Positions 1 to 6,175 of a stretch of 6,175 nt of DNA are shown one piece after another. Within the stretch, counting starts at the first letter, position 1. Each line of letters starts with the position of its first letter. The translations under genes and the position numbers were made by a program. The notes below the pieces were generated by a model, which saw only the letters and a program-made list of their open reading frames with translations, did no database searches and was not told the origin of the DNA. Origin of the DNA: JBDSLU01 sp039916225. GTDB lineage: Bacteria; Acidobacteriota; Vicinamibacteria; Vicinamibacterales; Vicinamibacteraceae. The stretch lies in NCBI GenBank assembly GCA_039916225.1, contig JBDSLU010000158.1, forward strand, positions 1-6,175, read 5' to 3'.

Positions 1-2988
1 TACGGTCATTGTCGCGATCTCAGCGCGCTGAATCGCCAGCTCTCGTGCGCCGGCTTGCCGCAGCGTGATCGTCGTCGCGGTCTGGGCGCCAAGGAGGCCG
101 GCGGCCGTGTCGCCGTTCCGGCGTTCGACGAGGTAGGTCTCGTAGTGCTGGGCGATCGATCGGCTCGGCAGGAGGATGTCGGCCAGCAGGCTCGCCGGCG
201 GACGATGCCGCACCGTGGCGAGGTCGGGGCCGAGATCGCCGCCGGTGACGTCCCCGCGCCGGTGACAGGCGGCGCAGGTACGAGCGAACACCTCGGCGCC
301 ACGCCCAGGCTCGCCCGTCAGGTCGAGAGCCGCCCCGTAGCGTCGCACCGTCTCGGCGTGCTTCTGTGGATCCTCCTCGAGCACCGCCCGCGCCATCGCG
401 CGGATGGACGGATCCTTGTGGAGCACGAGATCCTGCTTTTGCCAGAATCCCAGGCTCCACGGTGGCACCGTTCCTGCGGACAGCGCCTCGACCAGTAGTC
501 GCGCGCGCGCCGGGTCGTCGATGAGGACGTCACCGGCGCGGGCCCGCACCTCGGGCGTGAAGCCGGCCCACCGCGAGAGCAGGAATCGACCAATCGCGTC
601 GTTCGAGGTGAGCGGCGCCGCCTCCTGGGCGGCTGTCCGCCCGGCCGCCGCGAGCGTGCCCGGATCGATGCGTCCGAGCGCGGTCACCGCGGCGAGCTGC
701 ACGACGTCCGGCTCGTGCGGCGCCACGAACCGCGTCAGCCACTCGCCGCGGCGCTCGGGACGTTCCATCGACACCAGCGCGATGGCGTCGGCGCGGAGCT
801 GCGCGTCGGTGTCCTGGCTGGCGGTCGTGGTCGCCCGCTGGACGGCGGTCTGCCACGCCGCGTCGTCGCCCAGGCCGGCGATCCGCAGCAGCGCGAGCGT
901 GGCTGCGCGCACGGTGGCCGCGGTATCGTCGAGCAGCGTCAGCAACGCGGGCCGGATGCCCCGCAGCGTCCCGCGGGCGGCCCGCCGGCCCTGCGCGCCC
1001 TGGGCCAGCCCCTCGAGCAGGGCGCTGCGCCACCACGAGGCGTCGGCGTCGCGGGTCGCGGTCACGACGTCCATGATCCGCGCCACGTCGGCGGCCTTCT
1101 GGCGAGCCCCGACGATCGACGCCAGCTGGCGGACGAAGGCGGCGCGCGCAGCGGACGGGGTCGCCAGGACGCGCGAGCGATCGCGCAACATCGCGTCGAC
1201 GAGCGCCGGCGCCTCGGCCGACCCGGCGCTGAGGGCCGCCCGCTGCATCCACAGATCGTCGAGGTGGGCGAAGAGCAGCGCCCGGCGCGCGGCGGCGGCC
1301 TCCGGCGTCGCCAGCGACCCCAAGGTGCCGAGGACGACGAACCGGACGCGCGCGTCCTGTTCGTCCACCATGGCGACGAGGCGGCTCGCGAGCGACGGCG
1401 ACGAGCGGAGGCGCGGCTCCGCCAGGGCGACGGCGTTCTCGCGCACGCCGGGCGTGGCGTCCTGCATCGCCGACACGATCGACGCGTCGTCGAGCGCGCC
1501 GAGACCGTCGAGGGTCCAGAGCGCGTGGACCCGCGCGAGCGGCGACGGTGACTGGGTCGCCATCGTGCGCAACGGCGCGATCGCCTGGCGCGGGTGCCGG
1601 TCCACGAGCAGGCGCTGCGCCGTGCGTCGCCACCACAGGTTGGGGCTTTCCAGCGCACGCATCAGGTCGGCGTCGCTCGCCGACCCCAGGCGCGGTGGCC
1701 CCGGACGGGATGCGGGGGCGTCGGCGCGGACCACGCGGTAGATCCGTCCGCGGTCGCGGCCTTCGTACATCGGCGACGGATCCCTTTGCACGTCGCTCGA
1801 TGTCCACTCCGGATGCTCGATGCGTGGCCGGTAATAGTCGACGACGTAGAGCGCGCCGTCAGGGCCGACGGAGAGGAAGGCGGGGCGGAACCAGGCGTCG
1901 CCGGCGGCCAGGAACTCGCGTCCCGGCTCGGCGCGCTTGGCCATGAACGTGGCGCCGGCCGGCGTCAGTACGTCCCGATGCACGAGGTTGTGCACCGGCT
2001 CGGCGACGAACAACGACGTGCCTTCCACGTCCGGGAACGCACCGCCTGTGTACGGCGTGATCGCACAGGCCGACGTGAACTCGCCGGCGCCGGTCAGCAG
2101 CTCGAAGGTCGGCCGTTTCGTGATGGGGAAGACCTGCGCCGTCGCGCCGTGGTCCGGAATCCGCGCCATCGCCGAGTCGAGTCGCAGGTCGGGGTTACGC
2201 GCCAGCCAGGCGGCCGGCATCACGGCGTGCCGCGCGTGGTCGGCGTTCTCGGTGGTGAAGTAGCGGCCCCAGGCGTCGAAGCCGTGGCCGTATTGCGACG
2301 TGCCGGACGTGGCCTCCAGGCGCCCGGCATCCGGGCGCAGCCGCACGCCGCGCCGCTCGACGGTGACGGCCGGCCGGTGCGGATGCCCCGGCCAGCGCAA
2401 GGGCGTGCCGCGATCGCCGAACACGTCCTGGTAGATCACCGCCTGCGTCGGTCCTTCGTGCGCCAGGTGGATCCAGTTGTCGAGGCCGTAGACCGGTCCG
2501 TTCACCATGTGCTGCGGGTTGGTGACGGCGAAGCCGGTGATGACGACGGTCCGGACGTCGGCGCGCCCGTCGCCGTTCGTGTCCTCGAAATACAGGAGGT
2601 CGGGTGCCGCCGTCACCAGCACGCCCTTCTTCCAGCGCATCACCCCGGTCGGAAGCACCAGCCCGTCGGCGAAGATGCGACTGGTCTCGTAGCGCCCGTC
2701 GCCGTCCGTATCTTCGAGCAGCTTGACCCGACCCGTGGGCGCGGTGTCGAGCGGATAGCCGGGCATCTCGACGACGAACAGGCGTCCCTGCTCGTCGAAG
2801 TCCATCGCGACCGGGCTCTGGATGTCCGGCTCGGCGGCCACCAGCTCGATCCGGTAGCCCGCCTCGAGTTGCATCGTGGCCATCGACTCGGCCGGCGAGT
2901 AGGGCGGGCCGTCTTCACGCCAGGCGAGCGACCCCGTGCCCAGGAGGAGAAGGGCCGAGCAGCACACGAGCAGTCGGCGCATGGGCAT
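1..2988 (-). CDS. Secreted PVC-type dehydrogenase with HEAT-like region and C-terminal cytochrome c domain (C-terminus off window)
   Basis: An uninterrupted frame of 996 codons runs off the left edge without a stop. Residues 3-22 look like a Sec signal peptide (MRR, then LLVCCSALLLL, cleavage near GSLA), so the protein should be periplasmic or outside. Residues about 32-420 match the putative membrane-bound dehydrogenase family (TIGR02604 type), a six-bladed propeller related to glucose/sorbosone dehydrogenases. Landmarks are AMDFDEQGRLFVVEMPGYP (61-79), DTDGDG (93-98), DTNGDG (136-141), WFRPAFLSVGPDGALYVVD (366-384), IEHPEW (390-395) and GRIYRV (414-419). Residues about 435-890 are Ala/Leu/Arg-rich helices resembling HEAT repeats. 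Residues about 895-996 match the Pirellula/Verrucomicrobium heme-binding domain (TIGR02603 type), with CAACH at 905-909 and GPDL at 920-923. Roughly 20-40 residues, probably including the Met heme ligand, are likely missing. The substrate is unknown. The start could be ATG 2988 or ATG 2982; neither has a good Shine-Dalgarno. It is divergent from the transporter gene. Confidence 0.9.
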   Translation of the reverse strand, partial: MPMRRLLVCCSALLLLGTGSLAWREDGPPYSPAESMATMQLEAGYRIELVAAEPDIQSPVAMDFDEQGRLFVVEMPGYPLDTAPTGRVKLLEDTDGDGRYETSRIFADGLVLPTGVMRWKKGVLVTAAPDLLYFEDTNGDGRADVRTVVITGFAVTNPQHMVNGPVYGLDNWIHLAHEGPTQAVIYQDVFGDRGTPLRWPGHPHRPAVTVERRGVRLRPDAGRLEATSGTSQYGHGFDAWGRYFTTENADHARHAVMPAAWLARNPDLRLDSAMARIPDHGATAQVFPITKRPTFELLTGAGEFTSACAITPYTGGAFPDVEGTSLFVAEPVHNLVHRDVLTPAGATFMAKRAEPGREFLAAGDAWFRPAFLSVGPDGALYVVDYYRPRIEHPEWTSSDVQRDPSPMYEGRDRGRIYRVVRADAPASRPGPPRLGSASDADLMRALESPNLWWRRTAQRLLVDRHPRQAIAPLRTMATQSPSPLARVHALWTLDGLGALDDASIVSAMQDATPGVRENAVALAEPRLRSSPSLASRLVAMVDEQDARVRFVVLGTLGSLATPEAAAARRALLFAHLDDLWMQRAALSAGSAEAPALVDAMLRDRSRVLATPSAARAAFVRQLASIVGARQKAADVARIMDVVTATRDADASWWRSALLEGLAQGAQGRRAARGTLRGIRPALLTLLDDTAATVRAATLALLRIAGLGDDAAWQTAVQRATTTASQDTDAQLRADAIALVSMERPERRGEWLTRFVAPHEPDVVQLAAVTALGRIDPGTLAAAGRTAAQEAAPLTSNDAIGRFLLSRWAGFTPEVRARAGDVLIDDPARARLLVEALSAGTVPPWSLGFWQKQDLVLHKDPSIRAMARAVLEEDPQKHAETVRRYGAALDLTGEPGRGAEVFARTCAACHRRGDVTGGDLGPDLATVRHRPPASLLADILLPSRSIAQHYETYLVERRNGDTAAGLLGAQTATTITLRQAGARELAIQRAEIATMTV
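262..276 (-). other. Heme c attachment motif CxxCH
   Basis: These five codons encode Cys-Ala-Ala-Cys-His (residues 905-909 of the minus-strand protein). This is the only CxxCH in its visible part. The surrounding residues (VFART before it, then GGDLGPDL at 916-923) are arranged as in class I cytochrome c domains fused to planctomycete-type dehydrogenases. The heme should be attached covalently in the periplasm, which agrees with the signal peptide. No distal Met ligand has been reached by the window edge. Confidence 0.9.
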
Positions 2989-3018
2989 AGGCGGCAGATA
3001 TCGTACCCTCGTGACCGG
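2989..3018. promoter_or_regulatory. 30-bp divergent intergenic region, possible overlapping promoters
   Basis: Only 30 bp separate the ATG of the minus-strand dehydrogenase (2988) from the ATG of the plus-strand transporter (3019). The gap holds a palindromic GATATC (2997-3002), the only A/T-rich patch. On the minus strand, TACGAT (3000-3005) is a 4/6 match to a -10 box but has no convincing -35. Neither start has a Shine-Dalgarno at normal distance; on the minus strand a GAGGG lies 17 nt upstream, which is too far. Promoters probably lie partly inside the opposite gene, or one or both mRNAs may be leaderless. The divergent layout is seen directly; the promoter role is inferred. Confidence 0.35.
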
Positions 3019-4236
3019 ATGATCGCACACGCGCCCCACACCGCCAGACCGCGAACGCACCTGGCCGTTTTGCTGATCCTGAGCCTGACGCACCTGCTCA
3101 ACGACCTGATCCAGTCCCTGATCCCGGCGGTCTACCCGATCATCAAGACCACCTACGCCCTCGGGTTCGTGCAGATCGGCATGATCACGCTCACGTTCCA
3201 GATCGCCGGCTCGTTGCTGCAGCCGGTCGTCGGATGGCACACCGACCGGCAGCCGATGCCGTATTCGACGGTCGTCGGGATGACGTTCACGCTCGTTGGA
3301 CTGGTGGGGCTGGCCTTCGCGTCGCGCTACGGCTTCATCCTCGCATCGGTCGCGGGCATCGGGATCGGCTCGTCGATTTACCACCCCGAAGCCACGCGGA
3401 TGGCGCGTCATGCCTCCGGCAGCAGGCAAGGACTGGCGCAGGGGCTGTTCCAGGTCGGCGGCTACACCGGGGGAGCGCTCGCACCCCTGCTGGCCGCGCT
3501 CATCATCGTGCCGCATGGCCAGAGGAGCCTGGCGTGGTTCTCGGTCCTGGCGCTGCTGGCGATGGTGCTCATGGCCTGGACGGCTGGCGCCCACACCGAG
3601 ATCCGCAACCGGTTCGCCGCCGCTCGCGCGTCGCTCTCGGAAGCCGCCGGAGCAGCCCGGCCCCACTCGCGGGCGACCATCGCCACCGGGCTGACGGTCC
3701 TGACCTTGCTGATGTTCTCCAAGAACGCCTATGGCGAGAGTTTTCGGTCGTTCTACACCTTCTACCTGATCGACCGCTTCGGGGTGTCGATCCAGACATC
3801 GCAGTTGATGCTGTTCATCTTCCTGATGGCGGCGGCGGCGGGCGCTCTGCTCGGCGGCATCGTGGGCGACCGGATCGGCCGCTATCGCATCATCTGGATC
3901 TCGATCCTCGGCCCGCTGCCGTTCTCGCTGCTCCTGCCCTATGCGAACTTCTTCTGGACCGGCGTGCTGACGGTCGTCATCAACCTGGTCATGGCCAGCG
4001 CCTTCGCCTCGATCCTCATCTATGCGATGGAGCTGATCCCGAATCGCATCGGCCTCATCGGCGGGCTGTTCTACGGCCTCAACTTCGGCCTCGGCGGCAT
4101 CGCCGCCGCCATCCTCGGCGGCCTGGCCGACCACATCGGGATCGAGCGGGTCTACCAGGTCTGCTCCTTCCTTCCGCTCGCCGGGCTGCTGACCTGGTTC
4201 CTGCCCCGCATCGAGGCGCGTCACGACGCTCATTGA
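3019..4236 (+). CDS. fsr: MFS antiporter, fosmidomycin resistance protein (Fsr) family
   Basis: A complete 405-residue membrane protein, almost the same length as E. coli Fsr (406), which it resembles from end to end as I recall that sequence. Landmarks are HLLNDLIQSLIPAVYP (25-40), QIGMITLTFQIAGSLLQPVVG (52-72), the loop 2-3 motif TDRQPMP (75-81), HPEATRMARHASG (122-134), GLAQGLFQVGG (138-148), YTFYLIDRFGVSIQ (246-259), GDRIGR (283-288) and PNRIGLIGGLFYG (341-353). About twelve hydrophobic segments fall in two halves, around 14-189 and 221-396, joined by a polar central loop (190-220). The family exports fosmidomycin and possibly other compounds by proton antiport at the inner membrane; the native substrate here is unknown. 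ATG 3019 is chosen because it places a short polar tail before the first membrane segment. The frame stays open far upstream, but that stretch is antisense to the dehydrogenase. No clear Shine-Dalgarno precedes it. Its GC content looks somewhat lower than the neighbours', partly expected for a membrane protein. Confidence 0.93.
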   Translation: MIAHAPHTARPRTHLAVLLILSLTHLLNDLIQSLIPAVYPIIKTTYALGFVQIGMITLTFQIAGSLLQPVVGWHTDRQPMPYSTVVGMTFTLVGLVGLAFASRYGFILASVAGIGIGSSIYHPEATRMARHASGSRQGLAQGLFQVGGYTGGALAPLLAALIIVPHGQRSLAWFSVLALLAMVLMAWTAGAHTEIRNRFAAARASLSEAAGAARPHSRATIATGLTVLTLLMFSKNAYGESFRSFYTFYLIDRFGVSIQTSQLMLFIFLMAAAAGALLGGIVGDRIGRYRIIWISILGPLPFSLLLPYANFFWTGVLTVVINLVMASAFASILIYAMELIPNRIGLIGGLFYGLNFGLGGIAAAILGGLADHIGIERVYQVCSFLPLAGLLTWFLPRIEARHDAH

Positions 4237-4266
4237 CGACGCGTAGCGGCCGGCCCGGGCGCAGCC

Positions 4267-4295
4267 TTGGCGAATCAGCGCCGGTGGTGTTCAAT
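4267..4295 (+). promoter_or_regulatory. Weak candidate sigma70-type promoter for the downstream dehydrogenase gene
   Basis: TTGGCG (4267-4272) and TTCAAT (4290-4295) are 17 bp apart, each a 4/6 match to the -35 and -10 consensus. Transcription would start near 4302, giving a leader of about 15 nt that just contains the Shine-Dalgarno. The 80-bp gap between the transporter stop (4236) and the next start (4317) shows no hairpin followed by a T-run, so no intrinsic terminator is evident. Co-transcription with fsr is therefore equally possible. In GC-rich DNA such matches arise by chance. Confidence 0.25.
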
Positions 4296-4307
4296 GCCGC
4301 ATCCACT

Positions 4308-4312
4308 GGAGG
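4308..4312 (+). promoter_or_regulatory. Shine-Dalgarno GGAGG deciding the start at 4317
   Basis: GGAGG lies 4 nt before the ATG at 4317. The spacing is slightly short but acceptable, and it is the only good ribosome binding site at any gene start in this window. It supports ATG 4317, which also places a signal peptide at the N-terminus. Confidence 0.7.
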
Positions 4313-4316
4313 CGGT

Positions 4317-6175
4317 ATGAGCACATCGGTGCGTCGCGCGGCCTGCGCCCTCGCAGGCGTTACCCTCGGCGTCGGCGCGCTCGCCGGCTGGCCATCGGCG
4401 CAGCAGCCGGGTCGGCCGACGCTCACCGTCCCCGACGGCTTCGAGGTCGTGCGAGTCGCGGGACCGCCGCTCGTCGAACGGCCCATCGTCGCCGACTTCG
4501 ACGAGGACGGCCGCCTCTACGTCGCCGAGTCGTCGGGCTCCAACGCGAAGGTCGAGCAGCAGCTCGCCGAGCGGCCGCACCGCATCCTGCGCCTCGAGGA
4601 CGTGGACGGCGACGGCGTCTTCGATCGCCGCACGGTGTTCGCCGATCGCATGATGTTGCCCGAAGGCACCATGTGGTTCGACGGGTCGCTCTACGTTGCG
4701 GCGCCGCCGAGCATCTGGAAGCTGACCGACACCAACGCCGACGGCGTCGCGGATCTGCGGGAAGAGTGGTTCCAGGGCAAGACGCTCACGGGCTGCGCCA
4801 ATGACCTGCACGGGCCGTATCTCGGGCCCGACGGCTGGATCTACTGGACCAAAGGCGCCTTCGCCGAGCAGACCTACGAGCGCCCCGGGCAGCCGCCGCT
4901 CGTCACCAAGGCGGCGCACGTCTTCCGGCGCCGCCCCGGCGACACGGTCGCCGAGCCGGTGCTGACCGGTGGCATGGACAACCCGGTCGACGTCGCCTTC
5001 ACCTCGACCGGCGATCGCCTCATCACCGCGACCTTCCTCGAGCATCCGCAGGCAGGCAAGCGCGATGCCCTCATCCACGCCGTCTACGGCGGCGTCTACG
5101 GCAAGGTGCACGGCGTCATCGACGGGCATCCGCGGACCGGCGAGCTGCTGGGGCCGGTCTGCCATCTCGGACCGGCGGCGCCCTCGGGACTCACGCGCGG
5201 TAGCGGTGCCGGCTTCACGGACCCGGGCAGGGAGACGTTCTACGCCGCGCTCTTCAACATGCAGAAGGTGACGCGGCACGAACTGGTGCCGGCCGGCGCG
5301 ACCTTCACCAGCAAGGACACTGACTTCGTCGTCGCCGACTCGCTCGACTTCCATCCGACGGACGTCATCGAGGACGCCGACGGCAGCCTGCTCGTCGTCG
5401 ACACCGGCGCCTGGTACAAGCTCTGTTGTCCGACGTCGCAGCTGGCCAAGCCGGACGTGCCGGGCGCGATCTACCGCGTGCGGAAGCGCGGCGCGCCGCC
5501 GGTGGCCGACCCGCGCGGGCGTCGTCTCGACTGGCAGGACCCGTCGCCGGCGGCGCTGATTGGCCGCCTTGCCGACCTGCGGCCGGCCGTGTGGCGCCGC
5601 GCCATCGAGGCGCTGGCCCGCCTCGGTCCCGAACGCGTCGTGCCGGCGCTCATCACCGCAGGCGCCGGCAGTCCGTCCGCCGACGTGCGTCAGCGGGCGC
5701 TGTGGACGGCGATGCGCCTGCCGCTGGCGGCGGCCGGCGCCGCGGTCCGGCCGGCGCTGCGCGATCGTGATGCTCGCGTCCAGCGCGTGGCGGTGCATGG
5801 TGTCGGCCTGTGGCGCGACCGCGAGTCGGTGCCGGCGCTATCCGATCTGCTGCGGTCGGCAGACCCGCATGTCCGTCGCGTGGCGGCCGAGGCGCTCGGT
5901 CGGATTGGTGATGCGCGCGCCGTTCCGGCACTGCTGGCGGCTGCGGCGCGGCCGCTCGATCGCGTCGGCGAGCATGCGGTGACCTATGCCTTGATCGAGA
6001 TCGGCGACGCGGCGGCGACATGGAAAGGACTGACGGCCGCGGCGCTGAAGACACGCCGGGCGGCGCTCGTCGCTCTCGATCAGATGGGCCGCGATGCCCT
6101 GACGTCGACGACGGTCGTGCCGCTCCTCGACGCGGGCGAGAGCGTCGTGCGCGACACGGCCTGGTGGATCGCCGA
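4317..6175 (+). CDS. Secreted PVC-type dehydrogenase-like protein with HEAT repeats (C-terminus off window)
   Basis: The frame is open for 619 codons from ATG 4317 to the right edge. Residues 1-28 are a probable Sec signal peptide (VRR, then a hydrophobic stretch, cleavage near ALA 23 or PSA 28). Residues about 36-390 match the propeller of the putative membrane-bound dehydrogenase family: ADFDEDGRLYVAES (59-72), Ca-type loops DVDGDGVFD (95-103) and DTNADGVAD (138-146), CANDLHGPYLGPDGWIYW (160-177), DFHPTDVIEDADGSLLVVDTG (344-364, quoted in part) and CCPTSQLAKPDVPGAIYRV (370-388). Residues about 415-619 are PBS-lyase/HEAT-type helical repeats; the clearest is PHVRRVAAEALGRIGDARAV (517-536). 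Related proteins often end in a heme c domain, which would lie beyond the window; no CxxCH is seen so far. It is a paralogue of the minus-strand protein but of another subfamily, lacking the WFRPA and IEHPEW blocks. Substrate and partner are unknown. It follows fsr on the same strand after 80 bp. Confidence 0.88.
   Translation, partial: MSTSVRRAACALAGVTLGVGALAGWPSAQQPGRPTLTVPDGFEVVRVAGPPLVERPIVADFDEDGRLYVAESSGSNAKVEQQLAERPHRILRLEDVDGDGVFDRRTVFADRMMLPEGTMWFDGSLYVAAPPSIWKLTDTNADGVADLREEWFQGKTLTGCANDLHGPYLGPDGWIYWTKGAFAEQTYERPGQPPLVTKAAHVFRRRPGDTVAEPVLTGGMDNPVDVAFTSTGDRLITATFLEHPQAGKRDALIHAVYGGVYGKVHGVIDGHPRTGELLGPVCHLGPAAPSGLTRGSGAGFTDPGRETFYAALFNMQKVTRHELVPAGATFTSKDTDFVVADSLDFHPTDVIEDADGSLLVVDTGAWYKLCCPTSQLAKPDVPGAIYRVRKRGAPPVADPRGRRLDWQDPSPAALIGRLADLRPAVWRRAIEALARLGPERVVPALITAGAGSPSADVRQRALWTAMRLPLAAAGAAVRPALRDRDARVQRVAVHGVGLWRDRESVPALSDLLRSADPHVRRVAAEALGRIGDARAVPALLAAAARPLDRVGEHAVTYALIEIGDAAATWKGLTAAALKTRRAALVALDQMGRDALTSTTVVPLLDAGESVVRDTAWWIA
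5556..6175 (+). repeat. HEAT/PBS-lyase-like repeat-coding region of the second dehydrogenase
   Basis: From about residue 414 the protein changes from propeller to repeated helix pairs of roughly 30 residues. Recurrent cores include VWRRAIEALARLGPERVVPAL (425-445, one unit), VQRVAVHGVGLWRDRESVPAL (488-508) and VRRVAAEALGRIGDARAVPAL (519-539), each quoted here only as landmarks. The common pattern is V-x-R-x-A-x-x-A-L-x-x-x-x-D/E-x-x-V-P-A-L. Such repeats form a superhelical protein-binding scaffold. The repeat is degenerate at DNA level and is a protein feature, not a DNA repeat array. Confidence 0.75.

Noticed and set aside
404..1741. 445-codon open frame on the plus strand
   Set aside because: It is antisense to the HEAT-like region of the dehydrogenase. 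Its Ser/Ala/Arg-rich composition is typical of GC-driven shadow frames and no domain is visible.
530..1807. 425-codon open frame on the minus strand
   Set aside because: It is in a different frame of the same strand as the dehydrogenase gene. The product is Arg/Pro/Gly-rich with no recognisable domain, while the overlapping frame has clear family motifs and runs on without a stop.
1594..3018. 475-codon upstream extension of the transporter frame
   Set aside because: This stretch is antisense to the dehydrogenase propeller, gives a His/Arg/Val-rich sequence with no membrane segments, and would place an implausible domain before an Fsr protein that is already full length from 3019.
2986..3030. 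In-frame GTG at 3030-3028 as an earlier start for the minus-strand dehydrogenase
   Set aside because: It would add 14 charged and polar residues before the signal peptide and overlap the transporter start, with no ribosome binding site in support.
4248..4260. GC-rich palindromes GGCCGGCC and GCCCGGGC after the transporter stop, considered as a terminator
   Set aside because: They overlap, have no loop for a stable hairpin and no following T-run. Short palindromes of this kind are expected by chance in GC-rich DNA.
4275..5798. 507-codon open frame on the minus strand
   Set aside because: It is antisense to the second dehydrogenase, whose sense frame has a Shine-Dalgarno, a signal peptide and family motifs. 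The antisense product is Arg/Gly-rich without domains.

Overview
The window is GC-rich, almost fully coding DNA, probably chromosomal, from a heterotrophic bacterium. Two of its three genes encode secreted proteins of the 'PVC-type' membrane-bound dehydrogenase / Pirellula-Verrucomicrobium heme-binding families (TIGR02604/TIGR02603 style). These are abundant in Planctomycetota, Verrucomicrobiota and some Acidobacteriota. The high GC content fits a soil acidobacterium of the Vicinamibacter type best, but phylum assignment is an inference; I see no rRNA, tRNA or phylogenetic marker gene here.

Layout: (1) Positions 1-2988, minus strand: a large secreted protein, 996 codons visible and cut off at the left edge. 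It has a signal peptide, a beta-propeller dehydrogenase-like domain with Ca-type DxDxDG loops, a long alpha-helical HEAT-like region, and a C-terminal cytochrome c domain with one CxxCH. (2) Positions 2989-3018: a 30-bp divergent intergenic gap. (3) Positions 3019-4236, plus strand: a complete 405-residue MFS exporter that closely resembles E. coli fosmidomycin-resistance protein Fsr along its whole length. (4) Positions 4237-4316: an 80-bp gap with a Shine-Dalgarno and a weak candidate promoter. (5) Positions 4317-6175, plus strand: a second secreted dehydrogenase-like protein with PBS-lyase-type HEAT repeats, 619 codons visible and cut off at the right edge.

How they may work together: the two large proteins look like periplasmic oxidoreductases. 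The first carries its own heme c for passing electrons to a respiratory acceptor; the second may too, but its C-terminus is outside the window. They are clearly different subfamilies of one superfamily, not a recent tandem duplication. Fsr is an inner-membrane drug/proton antiporter with no obvious pathway link to them. The locus may simply be a chance neighbourhood, or the transporter may export a compound related to the dehydrogenases' unknown substrates.

No mobile element, CRISPR array, RNA gene or obviously new defence-type system is visible. Many long open frames opposite or overlapping the three genes are by-products of high GC content and were discarded.
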